From DATKDP01 sp035546335 (GTDB lineage Bacteria > Acidobacteriota > Thermoanaerobaculia > Gp7-AA8): 64,000 nucleotides of DNA. The DNA lies in NCBI GenBank assembly GCA_035546335.1, contig DATKDP010000114.1, forward strand, positions 1 to 64,000. Reading direction: 5' to 3'. The translations under genes were made by a program, and so were the position numbers. The notes beneath the pieces are model-generated. The model was not told the origin of the DNA, searched no databases, and saw only the letters and a program-made list of their open reading frames with translations. The first letter of the stretch is position 1, and the number at the start of each line of letters is the position of its first letter. Below, piece after piece: positions 24,442-33,615 of this stretch.

Positions 24442-25980
24442 ATGACGACTGGACACCGATTTTCCCCGACCTCTACCAGGCGTCTTTGCGCTCTGCTCGC
24501 CGCGTTCCTTTTCATTCTGGTCCAGTCGACCGACGCAGCTGCGCCGAAGAAGAAGGCGCAGGCGAAGAAGACGATCGCCGCCTCACCCGACAGACCGGTT
24601 GCGAGCGGCAACACTCTGGAGGAACGGCTTGCATCGCTGCTCCGCAGCCAGGTCGCAGTCACCTCCACGACGAGTATTCAGATCGTCGAGGTCGAGACGG
24701 GTCGCGTGGTAGGAGAGCGAAATTCCCACCAGGCGGTCACCCCCGCCTCCAACATGAAACTGTTCACCACGGCGGCGGCTCTCGACCTGCTGGGAGCGGA
24801 TTTCGAGTTCCGGACGACTGTTTCAGTGCGTGGCGAGGTCGATTCCCAGGGAACCCTGCGCGGGGACGTGAAGGTCACCGGTCGCGGGGATCCGACCATC
24901 GGCGGCCGATTCCACGACGGACAGGCAACCGCGGTCATCCAGCGCTGGGCCGAGGAACTGAAGAGGAGCGGAGTCAGGACGATCGGCGGCAATCTGATCT
25001 TCGAGCACGGCTATTTCGACACCGAATACGTTCATCCGAGCTGGCCGAAGGATCAGCTCGTAAATTGGTACGAGGCACCCGTCGCCGCGCTGTCGATGCA
25101 GGAGGGATGCGTGATGGTGCGCGTTCTTCCGAGCAAACCGGGAGCACGCGCCATCGTGCGGATGGAGCCGCCGAATCGCTACATGACGGTCGAGAACAGC
25201 TGCGTCACGGGAGCAGGTCGCGGCGTGTTCATCACGCGAAAGCTCTCTAGCAACGACATCATCGTGCGGGGCAACGTTCCAGCGCGCTCTGGCGCTACGG
25301 AAGTATTCGTGACCGTGATGAATCCTCTGCATTACTTCGCCAACGTCGCGCACGACACGTTCGAACGGAGCGGCATTCGCGTTCTCGGGCAGGTTCAGCT
25401 CGTACCGCGCGATCCGAACAGCGACTGGCGCACCGTCTCCGAGCACCGCACGCCCCTGGCGATCGTCAACTTCGTGATCAACAAGAAGTCGCAGAACCAC
25501 TATGCCGAACAGCTTCTCAAGACCATCGGGGCCGAGACGAGAAACGATGGCTCGTTCGCCGGCGGAAGTGCAGCGATTCACCACTGGCTCGTCGACAAGC
25601 TGGGCGTCGATCCGGCGCACGTCAGCCAGGCGGATGGCTCCGGAATGTCGCGACTGAACCAGGCGACCGCGAGTGCCTTCATCGCCGTGCTGCGGCACGT
25701 GTGGAAAACGCCGCATCGGCGCGAATTCGTCAGCTCGATGCCCTATTCGGGGGAATCCGATTCACGACTTCGCCGCCGGCTCGGACAACAGCCCTACGCG
25801 CGGCAGGTCTACGCCAAGACCGGCTACATCTCGGGGGTGATCGGACTGAGCGGCTATGTCCATGCCGGAAGCGGCAAGGTCTACGCCTTCTCGTTTCTCT
25901 TCAACAGTTATCGCACCGGCGTGTGGGGCGTGTACAACCTGCAGGACGAGCTGCTGAAAGAGATCATCAGGAACGGGTAG
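24442..25980 (+). CDS. dacB: D-alanyl-D-alanine carboxypeptidase/endopeptidase (PBP4 family)
   Basis: Periplasmic low-molecular-mass penicillin-binding protein (peptidase S13) trimming or cleaving peptidoglycan cross-links. Signal segment LCALLAAFLFILVQSTDAAA is followed by a Lys-rich linker. The catalytic SxxK is in PASNMKLFTT, the SxN-type motif in DGSGMSRLN and the KTG in YAKTGYISG. ATG 24442 gives 512 residues and a good signal peptide; in-frame ATGs at 24382 and 24349 would lengthen the N terminus. It stands alone upstream of guaB, 60 bp apart. Confidence 0.9.
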   Translation: MTTGHRFSPTSTRRLCALLAAFLFILVQSTDAAAPKKKAQAKKTIAASPDRPVASGNTLEERLASLLRSQVAVTSTTSIQIVEVETGRVVGERNSHQAVTPASNMKLFTTAAALDLLGADFEFRTTVSVRGEVDSQGTLRGDVKVTGRGDPTIGGRFHDGQATAVIQRWAEELKRSGVRTIGGNLIFEHGYFDTEYVHPSWPKDQLVNWYEAPVAALSMQEGCVMVRVLPSKPGARAIVRMEPPNRYMTVENSCVTGAGRGVFITRKLSSNDIIVRGNVPARSGATEVFVTVMNPLHYFANVAHDTFERSGIRVLGQVQLVPRDPNSDWRTVSEHRTPLAIVNFVINKKSQNHYAEQLLKTIGAETRNDGSFAGGSAAIHHWLVDKLGVDPAHVSQADGSGMSRLNQATASAFIAVLRHVWKTPHRREFVSSMPYSGESDSRLRRRLGQQPYARQVYAKTGYISGVIGLSGYVHAGSGKVYAFSFLFNSYRTGVWGVYNLQDELLKEIIRNG

Positions 25981-26014
25981 CCTGACCGCAATAACGGGTC
26001 CGGCGGTGCTGTTC

Positions 26015-26020
26015 TATACT
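26015..26020 (+). promoter_or_regulatory. Possible -10 element for guaB
   Basis: TATACT about 20 bases before the guaB start, with GAGAGGA as ribosome-binding site in between. No matching -35 box is evident, so this is tentative. Confidence 0.3.
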
Positions 26021-26040
26021 CCCAATCGAGAGGACCGCGC

Positions 26041-27585
26041 ATGAGTGACGAGCAGGCTGTCATCGGGAGAATCGAAGTCGAGGAGAGCGGCGAGGCAGCA
26101 GATCGGGCGCCGCATCGTGTTTTCGAGTCGCTCAATGTCGGTCTGACGTTCGACGATGTGCTTCTCGTTCCATCGAAGTCGGATCTTCATCCCAATTTCG
26201 TCGATACGAGCACGCGTCTGACTCGCGAGATCCGGCTCGACATTCCGATCCTCTCCGCAGCCATGGACACGGTCACCGAAGCGCGGCTCGCAATCGCCAT
26301 GGCGCAGCAGGGAGGTCTCGGCGTCATCCACAAGAACATGAGCATCGAGCAGCAGGCCGAAGAGGTGGACAAGGTCAAGCGCTCCGAGGCGGGAATGATC
26401 GTCGACCCGGTGACCATGCGCCCCTGGCAGCGGATTTCCGAGGCGTTGCAGGTGATGGAGAAGTACAAGATCTCCGGCCTTCCGGTCACCAACGAGCATG
26501 GGAAGCTGGTCGGAATTCTCACCAATCGGGATCTTCGTTTCGAAACGCGCTTCGATCTGCCGATCTCCGAACGGATGACCAAAGACAACCTCATCACCGT
26601 CCCCGTCGGAACGACCCTCGAGCAGGCGCGTGAAGTGCTGCACCACCATCGGATCGAAAAGCTCCTCGTGGTCGACGCCAACGGTGATCTCAAAGGGCTG
26701 ATCACCGTGAAGGACATCCAGAAAGCGCGCCGCTACCCCTCGGCTGCGAAGGATCCGCTGGGGCGGCTCCGCTGCGGCGCGGCAATCGGCGTCGGAAAGG
26801 AAGGGCTCGACCGCGCGCGTGCCCTCATCGATGCCAAGGTCGATGTCATCGTCATCGATTCCGCCCATGCGCACTCGGCCGGCGTGATGGACGCCATCAG
26901 GGAATTCAAACGGCTCTTTCCCAATACGCCGCTCATTGCCGGTAACGTCGCAACCTATGAAGGTGCTCGCGACCTGATCGAGCTGGGAATCGATGCCATC
27001 AAGGTCGGCATCGGTCCCGGGTCGATCTGCACGACCCGTGTGATTGCGGGTGCGGGTGTCCCACAGATCACCGCAATCATGGAGTGCGCCCGGGCAGCGA
27101 GCCGGTACGACATTCCGCTCATCAGCGACGGCGGCATCAAGTTCTCGGGAGACATCACCAAGGCGATCGCGGCGGGTGCCCATTGCGTGATGATCGGCTC
27201 GCTGTTCGCAGGAACCGACGAGGCTCCCGGCGAGACCATCCTCTATCAGGGACGGACGTTCAAAGCCTATCGCGGAATGGGATCGATCGGAGCGATGCAG
27301 GCGGGGTCGAAGGACCGCTATTTCCAGGAAGAACAGGACGAGGTGTCCAAGCTGGTGCCAGAGGGCATCGAGGGGAAAGTTCCCTACAAGGGCTCTCTGT
27401 CGGCGATGGTCCCGCAGCTCGTCGGCGGGCTCCGCTCGGGTATGGGACTGACCGGCTCGAAGAGCATCGACGACCTGCGCACCTCCGCTCGATTCGTTCG
27501 CGTCACCGCCGCCGGCCTGCGCGAGAGTCACGCCCACGACGTCATCATCACGAAGGAAGCGCCGAACTACCGGATCGAGAAGTGA
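26041..27585 (+). CDS. guaB: IMP dehydrogenase
   Basis: NAD-dependent oxidation of IMP to XMP, the committed step to guanine nucleotides. 514 residues, about 25 longer at the N terminus than most bacterial enzymes. The TIM barrel begins at LTFDDVLLVPSKSDL; two CBS domains lie about 115-235; the catalytic cysteine is in GPGSICTTRVIAG and the flap contains KYRGMGS-like AYRGMGSIGAMQAGS. GAGAGGA precedes ATG 26041. Its TGA overlaps the GTG start of trmJ. Confidence 0.96.
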   Translation: MSDEQAVIGRIEVEESGEAADRAPHRVFESLNVGLTFDDVLLVPSKSDLHPNFVDTSTRLTREIRLDIPILSAAMDTVTEARLAIAMAQQGGLGVIHKNMSIEQQAEEVDKVKRSEAGMIVDPVTMRPWQRISEALQVMEKYKISGLPVTNEHGKLVGILTNRDLRFETRFDLPISERMTKDNLITVPVGTTLEQAREVLHHHRIEKLLVVDANGDLKGLITVKDIQKARRYPSAAKDPLGRLRCGAAIGVGKEGLDRARALIDAKVDVIVIDSAHAHSAGVMDAIREFKRLFPNTPLIAGNVATYEGARDLIELGIDAIKVGIGPGSICTTRVIAGAGVPQITAIMECARAASRYDIPLISDGGIKFSGDITKAIAAGAHCVMIGSLFAGTDEAPGETILYQGRTFKAYRGMGSIGAMQAGSKDRYFQEEQDEVSKLVPEGIEGKVPYKGSLSAMVPQLVGGLRSGMGLTGSKSIDDLRTSARFVRVTAAGLRESHAHDVIITKEAPNYRIEK

Positions 27586-28280
27586 TCCGTATCGTGCTCG
27601 TCGAGCCGCGCGAGGCCGGTAACGTCGGCGCCGTCGCGCGCGCGATGAAGAACTTCGGGCTCACCGACCTCGCAATCGTCGGGAGACACCCGCAACTCCA
27701 CCCTCTCGCCGGCTGGTGGGCGAGCGGTGCCGACGACCTCGTCGCTGCGGCGACGTTTCACGAATCGCTTCATGCTGCAATCGGCGATGCGCATCTGACG
27801 GTGGCGACCACCTCCGGTCGCGGCCGCGATGGCGAGCGAGGGCTCACGCCGGCGGAGGTGGCGAGTCTCTACGGCGAGCTCGGGGAGAGCGAACGCCTGG
27901 CGATCGTGTTCGGGCGTGAAGATCACGGCCTGGCGCGCGAGGAAGTCGAGCTTTGCCATCGGACGGCGACCATCGAGACCTCGACAGCGCTTCCGACGAT
28001 GAATCTCGCTCAGTCCGTGGCGATTTTTGCATACGAGCTCGCGGGACGCTCCGGCGGAAGGATCGCGAAAACCTCGCGAAGCCGGGCCAGGGCGATTCTG
28101 CTCGAGCGTGTCCACGAGCGCCTCCAGGCGCTGCTGCTCGAAGCAGGCTTTCTCCATCAGGAGAATCCCGACCGGATCTATCGCGAGATCCGTCGATGGC
28201 TGGTGCGGCTCGAGCTCGACGAGCGCGAGGCCGAGATCGTTCTCGGCATCGTGCGGCAGCTCGAATGGCGCATTCGGTGA
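27582..28280 (+). CDS. trmJ: tRNA/rRNA 2'-O-methyltransferase, TrmJ-like (SPOUT)
   Basis: SPOUT-fold methyltransferase, probably methylating the 2'-OH of tRNA position 32. N-terminal VLVEPREAGNVGAVARAMKN, the middle VFGREDHGLAREEVELC and the knot-forming LPTMNLAQSVAIFAYEL are the three SpoU motifs. A roughly 70-residue C-terminal helical extension fits TrmJ better than TrmL. GTG 27582 overlaps the guaB stop. 232 residues. Confidence 0.88.
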   Translation: MIRIVLVEPREAGNVGAVARAMKNFGLTDLAIVGRHPQLHPLAGWWASGADDLVAAATFHESLHAAIGDAHLTVATTSGRGRDGERGLTPAEVASLYGELGESERLAIVFGREDHGLAREEVELCHRTATIETSTALPTMNLAQSVAIFAYELAGRSGGRIAKTSRSRARAILLERVHERLQALLLEAGFLHQENPDRIYREIRRWLVRLELDEREAEIVLGIVRQLEWRIR

Positions 28281-28325
28281 ATGCCCGTCGCGGGCTCGAC
28301 GAGTCTCGCGTCCGAGAGGGAGGGC

Positions 28326-28775
28326 TCACCTGCCGGACTGAGGTCGCACCGCGCCGTTTCCATCGCTGGAATGCCGCTCGAGCACGCACTCAGAGACCAG
28401 CGCCAGGAATTTCTCGAGATCGAATGGCTTCAGAATCGAAGTGCAGACTCTTCCCGGAGGGATCTTCCGGACGCCCCGCTCGCCGGCAGCGGTGAAGACC
28501 ACGATGTGCGGGTGGCTGTCGCCGAAGGCGCGGTCGATCCGCTCGAGAAACTCGTAGCCGTTGAGTCGTGGCATCATGAGATCGAGCAGGATCAGCGCGT
28601 ACGAGGAGTTCTTCTGGAAGAGCTGAAGTCCCCTCTCGCCGTCTTCGGCGAGATCGACATCGAATTGCAGCCTGCGCAGAACGGCCTGGAGCAGGATGCG
28701 GATTGCAAGATCATCGTCGACGACGAGGATCCGGCGGCCGCGGCCGTTGAGCTCGAGTGGGCTGGGCAAGGTCAT
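28326..28775 (-). CDS. Receiver-only response regulator
   Basis: 149 residues comprising one receiver domain: acidic pocket DDD at 20-22, phospho-acceptor Asp65 in LLDLMMPRLNGYEF, Thr in VVFTAAGE and Lys in ILKPFDLEKF. There is no output domain; a short hydrophilic tail follows. Such proteins act as phosphorelay intermediates or partners of hybrid kinases. No kinase is nearby. It is convergent with trmJ. Confidence 0.9.
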   Translation of the reverse strand: MTLPSPLELNGRGRRILVVDDDLAIRILLQAVLRRLQFDVDLAEDGERGLQLFQKNSSYALILLDLMMPRLNGYEFLERIDRAFGDSHPHIVVFTAAGERGVRKIPPGRVCTSILKPFDLEKFLALVSECVLERHSSDGNGAVRPQSGR

Positions 28776-28870
28776 ACTCGCAGGTTCACAATCCGCGATT
28801 CTCGAGAAGGTTATTCGTAGCTTACCAGTTCTATTGATTGAAACAAAGTGTCATTTTTTCATTGCTCCAG

Positions 28871-29395
28871 ATGAAAGACAATGCACTCTCCATTCCCGGG
28901 CTCAGCGGCAATGAGGGGTCGTTTCCGTTCCGCCCCTGGGTCCGGCGCGCGGGGCTGTCGATCCTGCTGGTCGCGGCACTCGTGACGATGGTCATGCTCG
29001 CGGCGTTGCTCTTTCCAGGAGCGCGATACGGCTGGGTGGAGGAGCCTTTTGCGTGGATCTACGTTCTGGTGTTGTGGGTCGGTGCGGTCCGCATTTCCGC
29101 CGGCACGCTGCGCCCCGTGGCGGAACTGCGCCATGATTCGATCGTAATCCGTCCGTTGCATCAGTTCCGTTCGACGAGAGTCGCGTGGGATCGCATGCGA
29201 GGGACCGAGAGGACGCTCGGAGGGGACCGGCTGATCGTTTATTATGACACCCCCCGAGGATTGCGTTTTGTCGCGCTCAATCTGAACCTGGTGAAGGGAC
29301 GGCGGGCATTCATGGACCAGCTCGATGCCGAGCTCGAGCAGATGGGATTCGTGGAAAAGACCGTCGAGCGGTCGCTGTATCGGACGAGAGGCTAG
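28871..29395 (+). CDS. Two-helix membrane protein with PH-like domain
   Basis: 174 residues from ATG 28871 (a TTG at 28838 is possible; neither has a good ribosome-binding site). Two hydrophobic helices (about 30-52 and 58-78) are followed by a soluble part, LRPVAELRHDSIVIRPLHQF ... WDRMRGTERTLGGDRLIVYY, which has the look of a bacterial PH domain (YdbT/DUF304-like). Function unknown. The final codons Thr-Arg-Gly-stop are supplied by the heptamer array that begins here. Confidence 0.6.
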   Translation: MKDNALSIPGLSGNEGSFPFRPWVRRAGLSILLVAALVTMVMLAALLFPGARYGWVEEPFAWIYVLVLWVGAVRISAGTLRPVAELRHDSIVIRPLHQFRSTRVAWDRMRGTERTLGGDRLIVYYDTPRGLRFVALNLNLVKGRRAFMDQLDAELEQMGFVEKTVERSLYRTRG

Positions 29396-29630
29396 AGGCT
29401 AGAGGCTGGAGGCTGGCGAGAAACGAGAGACGAGAGGCGAGAGGCGAGAGGCGAGAGGCGAGAGACGGGGGGTCGAGCTAGGGGTCGAGGCTGGACGCTC
29501 GAAGGAAGATGAGAGGCGAGAAACGAGAGACGAGAAACGAGTGGATCGAGTCTCTAGCCTCTAGCCTCTAGCCTCCAGCCTCTCGCCTCTCGCCTCTCGC
29601 CTCTCGCCTCTCGTCTCTCGTCCTCTCCTC
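29386..29630. repeat. Inverted heptamer-array element before ligA
   Basis: GA-rich arrays at 29386-29466 (AGAGGCT, then CGAGAGG units) and 29510-29541 face a CT-rich array at 29550-29630 (CTCTAGC, then CTCTCGC units). The order of unit types is mirrored, so the two halves can pair as one long hairpin. The spacer holds no gene. It ends 12 bases before the ligA start. Confidence 0.95.
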
Positions 29631-29642
29631 TGCGTTTTCGAG

Positions 29643-31637
29643 ATGAAGAACAAAGACGCAGCATCGGAGATCGAACGATTGCGTGAGGAGCTTCGCCGTC
29701 ACGAGCGGCTCTACTACGTCGATCATCGGCCCGAGATCACCGACTACGAATTCGATCAGATGATGCGCCATCTGGTCGAGTTGGAGTGGGAACATCCGGA
29801 GCTTCAGACAGCCGACTCACCGAGCGTTCGCGTCGGGGGTGAGCCGATCAAGGAGTTCGAGACGGTCGTGCACGACCCGCCGATGTTGTCGATCGACAAC
29901 GTCTATTCGTACGAGGAGCTGCGCGAGTGGCTCGCGCGGGTCGAAAGGGGGCTCGGAAGGAGCGACATCGAGCTGGAGGCGGAGCTGAAGATCGACGGCG
30001 TCTCGATCGATCTGCTCTATGTCGACGGCAGGCTCACGCGCGGAGCGACCCGCGGTGATGGTGTGAGGGGGGACGATGTGACCTCGAACATCGTGACGGT
30101 TCGTTCCCTCCCGCTGCGGATCGACCCGGAGTTTCCGGTTCTCGAGGTGCGGGGGGAGATTTACATCGACAAGAGCGACTTCGCCAGGCTGAACGAGCAG
30201 ATGGAAGAGGAAGGGCAGCCGCCTCTGGCCAATCCGCGAAATGCCGCGGCAGGATCACTGCGGCTCAAAGATCCGAAGCAGTCGGCGGCGCGCAGGCTTC
30301 GCGCCTTCATCTACCAGGTCGTGCGGGCCGGTGATCGGCGAGTCGACTCGCAAACGAGTGCGTATGCGATTCTGGAGCGGCTCGGATTCCCTGCGAATCC
30401 GGTTCGCACTCTCTGCACGACCAGAAGCGAGCTCGAGGCGTTCATCGACGGCTGGAAGGATCGGCGGCACGAGCTCGGGTTCGACATCGACGGCATCGTC
30501 GTGAAAGTCGATCGCCGAGAGCATCAGATGGAGCTCGGTGCCACGTCGAAGGCGCCCCGGTGGGCGGTGGCCTTCAAGTACCCGCCGGAAGCCGCCCGCA
30601 CGGTGATTCGGGAGATCTTCCCGCAGGTCGGGCGCACGGGAGCGATCACCCCAGTGGCGAGGTTCGATCCCGTCCTCGTCGCTGGCTCGACGATCCAACG
30701 CGCCACACTGCACAACTACGAGGAGGTGGCGCGCAAGGATGTTCGCGTCGGCGACACGGTTCTGGTGGAGAAGGGGGGCGACGTCATTCCGAAAGTCACG
30801 CAGGTCCTCTACGAAGAGAGACCGGCTGATTCCGTCCCGGTCGCGATTCCGGTCGTCTGTCCCGTCTGCAGCGAGCCCATTCACCGCTTCGAAGGAGAAG
30901 TCGCCGTCCGATGCATCAATGCGGGCTGTCCGGCGATCGTCCGTGAGTCGCTGCTCCATTTCGCATCCCGCAAGGCGATGAACATCGACGGGCTGGGAGA
31001 GAAGCTCGTCGATGCACTCATCGCCAGAGGAATGGTCACAGATTTCACTTCGCTCTACGAGCTGGAGCGCGACCGCGTCGCAGCGCTCGATCGCATGGGA
31101 GATCTGTCGGCCGTGAAGCTTCTCGATCAGATCGAGCGATCGAAGACCAATGACCTGGCGCGGCTCGTTTTCGCGCTTGGAATCCGCTTCGTCGGTGAGC
31201 GAGGAGCAAAGCTTCTCGCCGATCGATTCGAGTCGCTCGATCGACTCGGCTCAGCCACGTTCGACGATCTGGTTGCCGTGCCGGAGATCGGTCCGAAGGT
31301 CGCCGACGCGATCCTCTTCTGGTTCTCGCTCCCAGCCAACCGCGAGCGGATCGCCCGCCTCGGGAAGCTCGGAGTGCGGCCGCAGATCGTCCGAACGCGG
31401 CTCGGCGACGAGTTGTCGGGAAAGACATTCGTCGTCACCGGTACGCTGGAGCGATTCTCACGCGATGAGATCCAGCGCCTGATCGAACGACATGGAGGGA
31501 AGGCCTCCTCGTCGGTCTCCTCCAGGACCTCGTTCGTCGTCGCCGGCGAGGATGCGGGGTCGAAGCTCGAAAAGGCGAAAACGCTCGGCGTTCCCGTGAT
31601 CAGCGAAGGGGAGCTCCTGGCGATGATCGGGGAGTGA
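29643..31637 (+). CDS. ligA: NAD-dependent DNA ligase
   Basis: Seals nicks in replication and repair using NAD+. In order: Ia domain with YYVDHRPEITDYEFDQ, adenylation domain with the nucleophilic lysine in AELKIDGVSID, OB fold, a four-cysteine zinc finger (CPVC ... CINAGC), helix-hairpin-helix repeats (VPEIGPKVADAI) and a C-terminal BRCT domain (LSGKTFVVTGTLERFSRDEI). 664 residues, normal. ATG 29643 directly follows the heptamer array, and no clear Shine-Dalgarno is left between them. Confidence 0.97.
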   Translation: MKNKDAASEIERLREELRRHERLYYVDHRPEITDYEFDQMMRHLVELEWEHPELQTADSPSVRVGGEPIKEFETVVHDPPMLSIDNVYSYEELREWLARVERGLGRSDIELEAELKIDGVSIDLLYVDGRLTRGATRGDGVRGDDVTSNIVTVRSLPLRIDPEFPVLEVRGEIYIDKSDFARLNEQMEEEGQPPLANPRNAAAGSLRLKDPKQSAARRLRAFIYQVVRAGDRRVDSQTSAYAILERLGFPANPVRTLCTTRSELEAFIDGWKDRRHELGFDIDGIVVKVDRREHQMELGATSKAPRWAVAFKYPPEAARTVIREIFPQVGRTGAITPVARFDPVLVAGSTIQRATLHNYEEVARKDVRVGDTVLVEKGGDVIPKVTQVLYEERPADSVPVAIPVVCPVCSEPIHRFEGEVAVRCINAGCPAIVRESLLHFASRKAMNIDGLGEKLVDALIARGMVTDFTSLYELERDRVAALDRMGDLSAVKLLDQIERSKTNDLARLVFALGIRFVGERGAKLLADRFESLDRLGSATFDDLVAVPEIGPKVADAILFWFSLPANRERIARLGKLGVRPQIVRTRLGDELSGKTFVVTGTLERFSRDEIQRLIERHGGKASSSVSSRTSFVVAGEDAGSKLEKAKTLGVPVISEGELLAMIGE

Positions 31638-31656
31638 AGTCGACTGGATGACGCCC

Positions 31657-32289
31657 CTACCGGTAGACGTAGATGTCGACATTCGCCCGCGCGCGAAGCT
31701 GAGCCGTCCAGCGGGCAATCTCGGCGTCGAGGCGTTCGGCCTTCAGAAGAGCTCGAATCTCCTCGCGTACCTCTCCGAGCGGAACGCGGGGAAGGCCGCG
31801 TGAGAGCCGCTGCGGGAGCCATGTCGTACTGTAATACGTCTCGATCTCCTCGATCGACACGAACACCAGCGGAGAGAAGCGCTCCTCGATGTAGGCATTC
31901 ACCTGCAGCTGTCGCGTAATCAGACTCCGCAGATTCTCGAGCGGCAGCTCGATGCGCTCGAGCACCTCCAGGAAGGCCTCCGGCGACGCGAATCTCGCCT
32001 GTATCTCGAGCAGTCTCGCCTCGACGGAATCGCGCGTGACGTCCTCGGCGCCGAACCGGATGACATCCCGATAGCGCAAGGCCTGTGCGATCAAGGTATC
32101 GAGAGCTCTCCGCCGATACGCCTCCTCAGTCTCTCCCGCACTTCGCTGGATGATGCGCGCCGCGACCACCTGCTCGACCTCGGTCAGAGTGATGACGTCG
32201 CGGTCGATCGTCGCGGCGATGTGGTCGATCACCGCCCCCTCCGCTGGCAGAGCGCCAACGAGCATCAGCGTGAGCAGGAGTCGCCGCAT
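31657..32289 (-). CDS. SurA-like periplasmic chaperone without PPIase domain
   Basis: 210 residues with a signal peptide (LLLTLMLVGALPAEG) and the SurA N-terminal pattern: a beta strand IAATIDRDVITLTEVE, then helices ending LDTLIAQALRYRDVIRFG, and SPLVFVSIEEIETYYSTTW where parvulin domains usually start. No rotamase domain follows; the protein ends after a short helical section. It may assist outer-membrane protein folding, as inferred from the N domain only. It is convergent with ligA, 19 bp apart. Confidence 0.75.
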   Translation of the reverse strand: MRRLLLTLMLVGALPAEGAVIDHIAATIDRDVITLTEVEQVVAARIIQRSAGETEEAYRRRALDTLIAQALRYRDVIRFGAEDVTRDSVEARLLEIQARFASPEAFLEVLERIELPLENLRSLITRQLQVNAYIEERFSPLVFVSIEEIETYYSTTWLPQRLSRGLPRVPLGEVREEIRALLKAERLDAEIARWTAQLRARANVDIYVYR

Positions 32290-32477
32290 CCGCAGAGTAT
32301 ACCCAATGAAACGTGCAGGCCTGAGGTGAGAGGCGGGCGAGCGTCGTCGATGAGGCAGCAGGCAACCGTTTCTTCCGAGTCGGCGCCCCTGCCCGCTGTT
32401 GGAGTCTCAACTCGGCCGGACACCCCGCATCGATTGTGCGCCGGCGGGAATCGCGGTCGATGTCTGATCCGTTAGAC

Positions 32478-32506
32478 TTGACACCCTCCCCGGGTCGTTC
32501 TAAAAG
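32478..32506 (+). promoter_or_regulatory. Sigma-70-type promoter of the hrcA operon
   Basis: TTGACA (32478-32483), a 17-base spacer and TAAAAG (32501-32506). The CIRCE operator begins five bases downstream, at the expected transcript start. Confidence 0.8.
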
Positions 32507-32510
32507 AAGC

Positions 32511-32537
32511 TTGGCACTCTCCCGGATGGAGTGCTAA
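32511..32537 (+). promoter_or_regulatory. CIRCE operator for HrcA
   Basis: TTGGCACTC, nine bases, GAGTGCTAA: one mismatch from the consensus TTAGCACTC-N9-GAGTGCTAA. It overlaps the likely transcript start and lies four bases before the hrcA ATG, so HrcA should repress its own operon and heat should release it. Confidence 0.95.
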
Positions 32538-32541
32538 CAAG

Positions 32542-33615
32542 ATGGCGAGAGATCTGATGAATTTCGACGAGCTGGAGACGCGTTCCCGCGATGTGCTTCG
32601 CGAGATCGTCATGCAATACGTCGCCACCGGCGAGCCGATCAGCTCGCGCTCGCTGGCGAGGAGGGGAGGATTCGAGCTCTCTCCCGCCTCGCTTCGCAAC
32701 GTGATGGCGGATCTCGAAGATCTCGGCTATCTCTCTCAGCCGCATACGTCGGCGGGGCGGGTTCCCACCGACCGAGGATACCGGTTCTTCATCGATCATC
32801 TGATGAAATCTCGCAGGCTCAGCCAGCACGAGAAAGATGTGATCGACGAGCGTGTATCGCGGGCCGACGAGCTGGACGAGGTGATGCACCATGCATCGAG
32901 TCTGCTGTCGCAGCTGAGCAATCAGGTCGGTCTGGCCTTCATTCCCACGCTTCATCACCTCGTCATGAGGAGCATGGACTTCGTCCAGGTGGGCGAACGG
33001 AAGATCCTCTGCGTCATCGTCGGGACAAACGGCGTGATCGTCAATCAGATCATCGAGATCCAAGATCCTCCCGGCAGGGAAGAGCTTCTGAGGATCAGCA
33101 GTTTCATTTCGGGCGAGTTTCACGGTCTCGCGCTGGAGATCGTACGGGAGCGGATGCTGAACATTCTGGAGGACGAGCGGGCGAGACACGATACGATGCT
33201 GGCGAGGACGATGAGGCTCGGATCGGAGGCAGTCAGCGAGGTGCTCCCGCACGAGCGTGAGCTCCACCTCGAGGGAGCGACGTCGATTCTCGACAAGCCG
33301 GAATTTGCCGATGCCGAGTCGATGCGCAAGACGTTTCTCGCCTTCGAGGAAAAGGAAAAACTGGTCGATATCCTGAATCGCTGCCTGAACGAGGACGGAC
33401 TTCAGATCCTCGTGGGGGCCGAGAGTCAGTTCACCCGCAATTACAACTTCAGCCTGATCGCGACGCGCTGCGGCTCGGCGAGCTCGCCCCTGGGGATGGT
33501 CGGCGTCATCGGACCGACGCGAATGGAGTATGGCCGGCTGGCGCCGCTCGTCGACTACATCGGAAAGGCGTTGAGTCGAAAAATCGAGGAATCGGGAGCG
33601 GACAATCGTGACTGA
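32542..33615 (+). CDS. hrcA: Heat-shock repressor HrcA
   Basis: Binds CIRCE and represses the chaperone operon until unfolded protein titrates GroE. 357 residues: an N-terminal winged helix (RDVLREIVMQYVATGEPISS ... LSPASLRNVMADLEDLGYLS), then the GAF-like dimerisation region, ending near RMEYGRLAPLVDYIG. It is the first gene of hrcA-grpE-dnaK-dnaJ, directly behind CIRCE; the leader is only a few bases, so translation may start very near the transcript end. Confidence 0.96.
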   Translation: MARDLMNFDELETRSRDVLREIVMQYVATGEPISSRSLARRGGFELSPASLRNVMADLEDLGYLSQPHTSAGRVPTDRGYRFFIDHLMKSRRLSQHEKDVIDERVSRADELDEVMHHASSLLSQLSNQVGLAFIPTLHHLVMRSMDFVQVGERKILCVIVGTNGVIVNQIIEIQDPPGREELLRISSFISGEFHGLALEIVRERMLNILEDERARHDTMLARTMRLGSEAVSEVLPHERELHLEGATSILDKPEFADAESMRKTFLAFEEKEKLVDILNRCLNEDGLQILVGAESQFTRNYNFSLIATRCGSASSPLGMVGVIGPTRMEYGRLAPLVDYIGKALSRKIEESGADNRD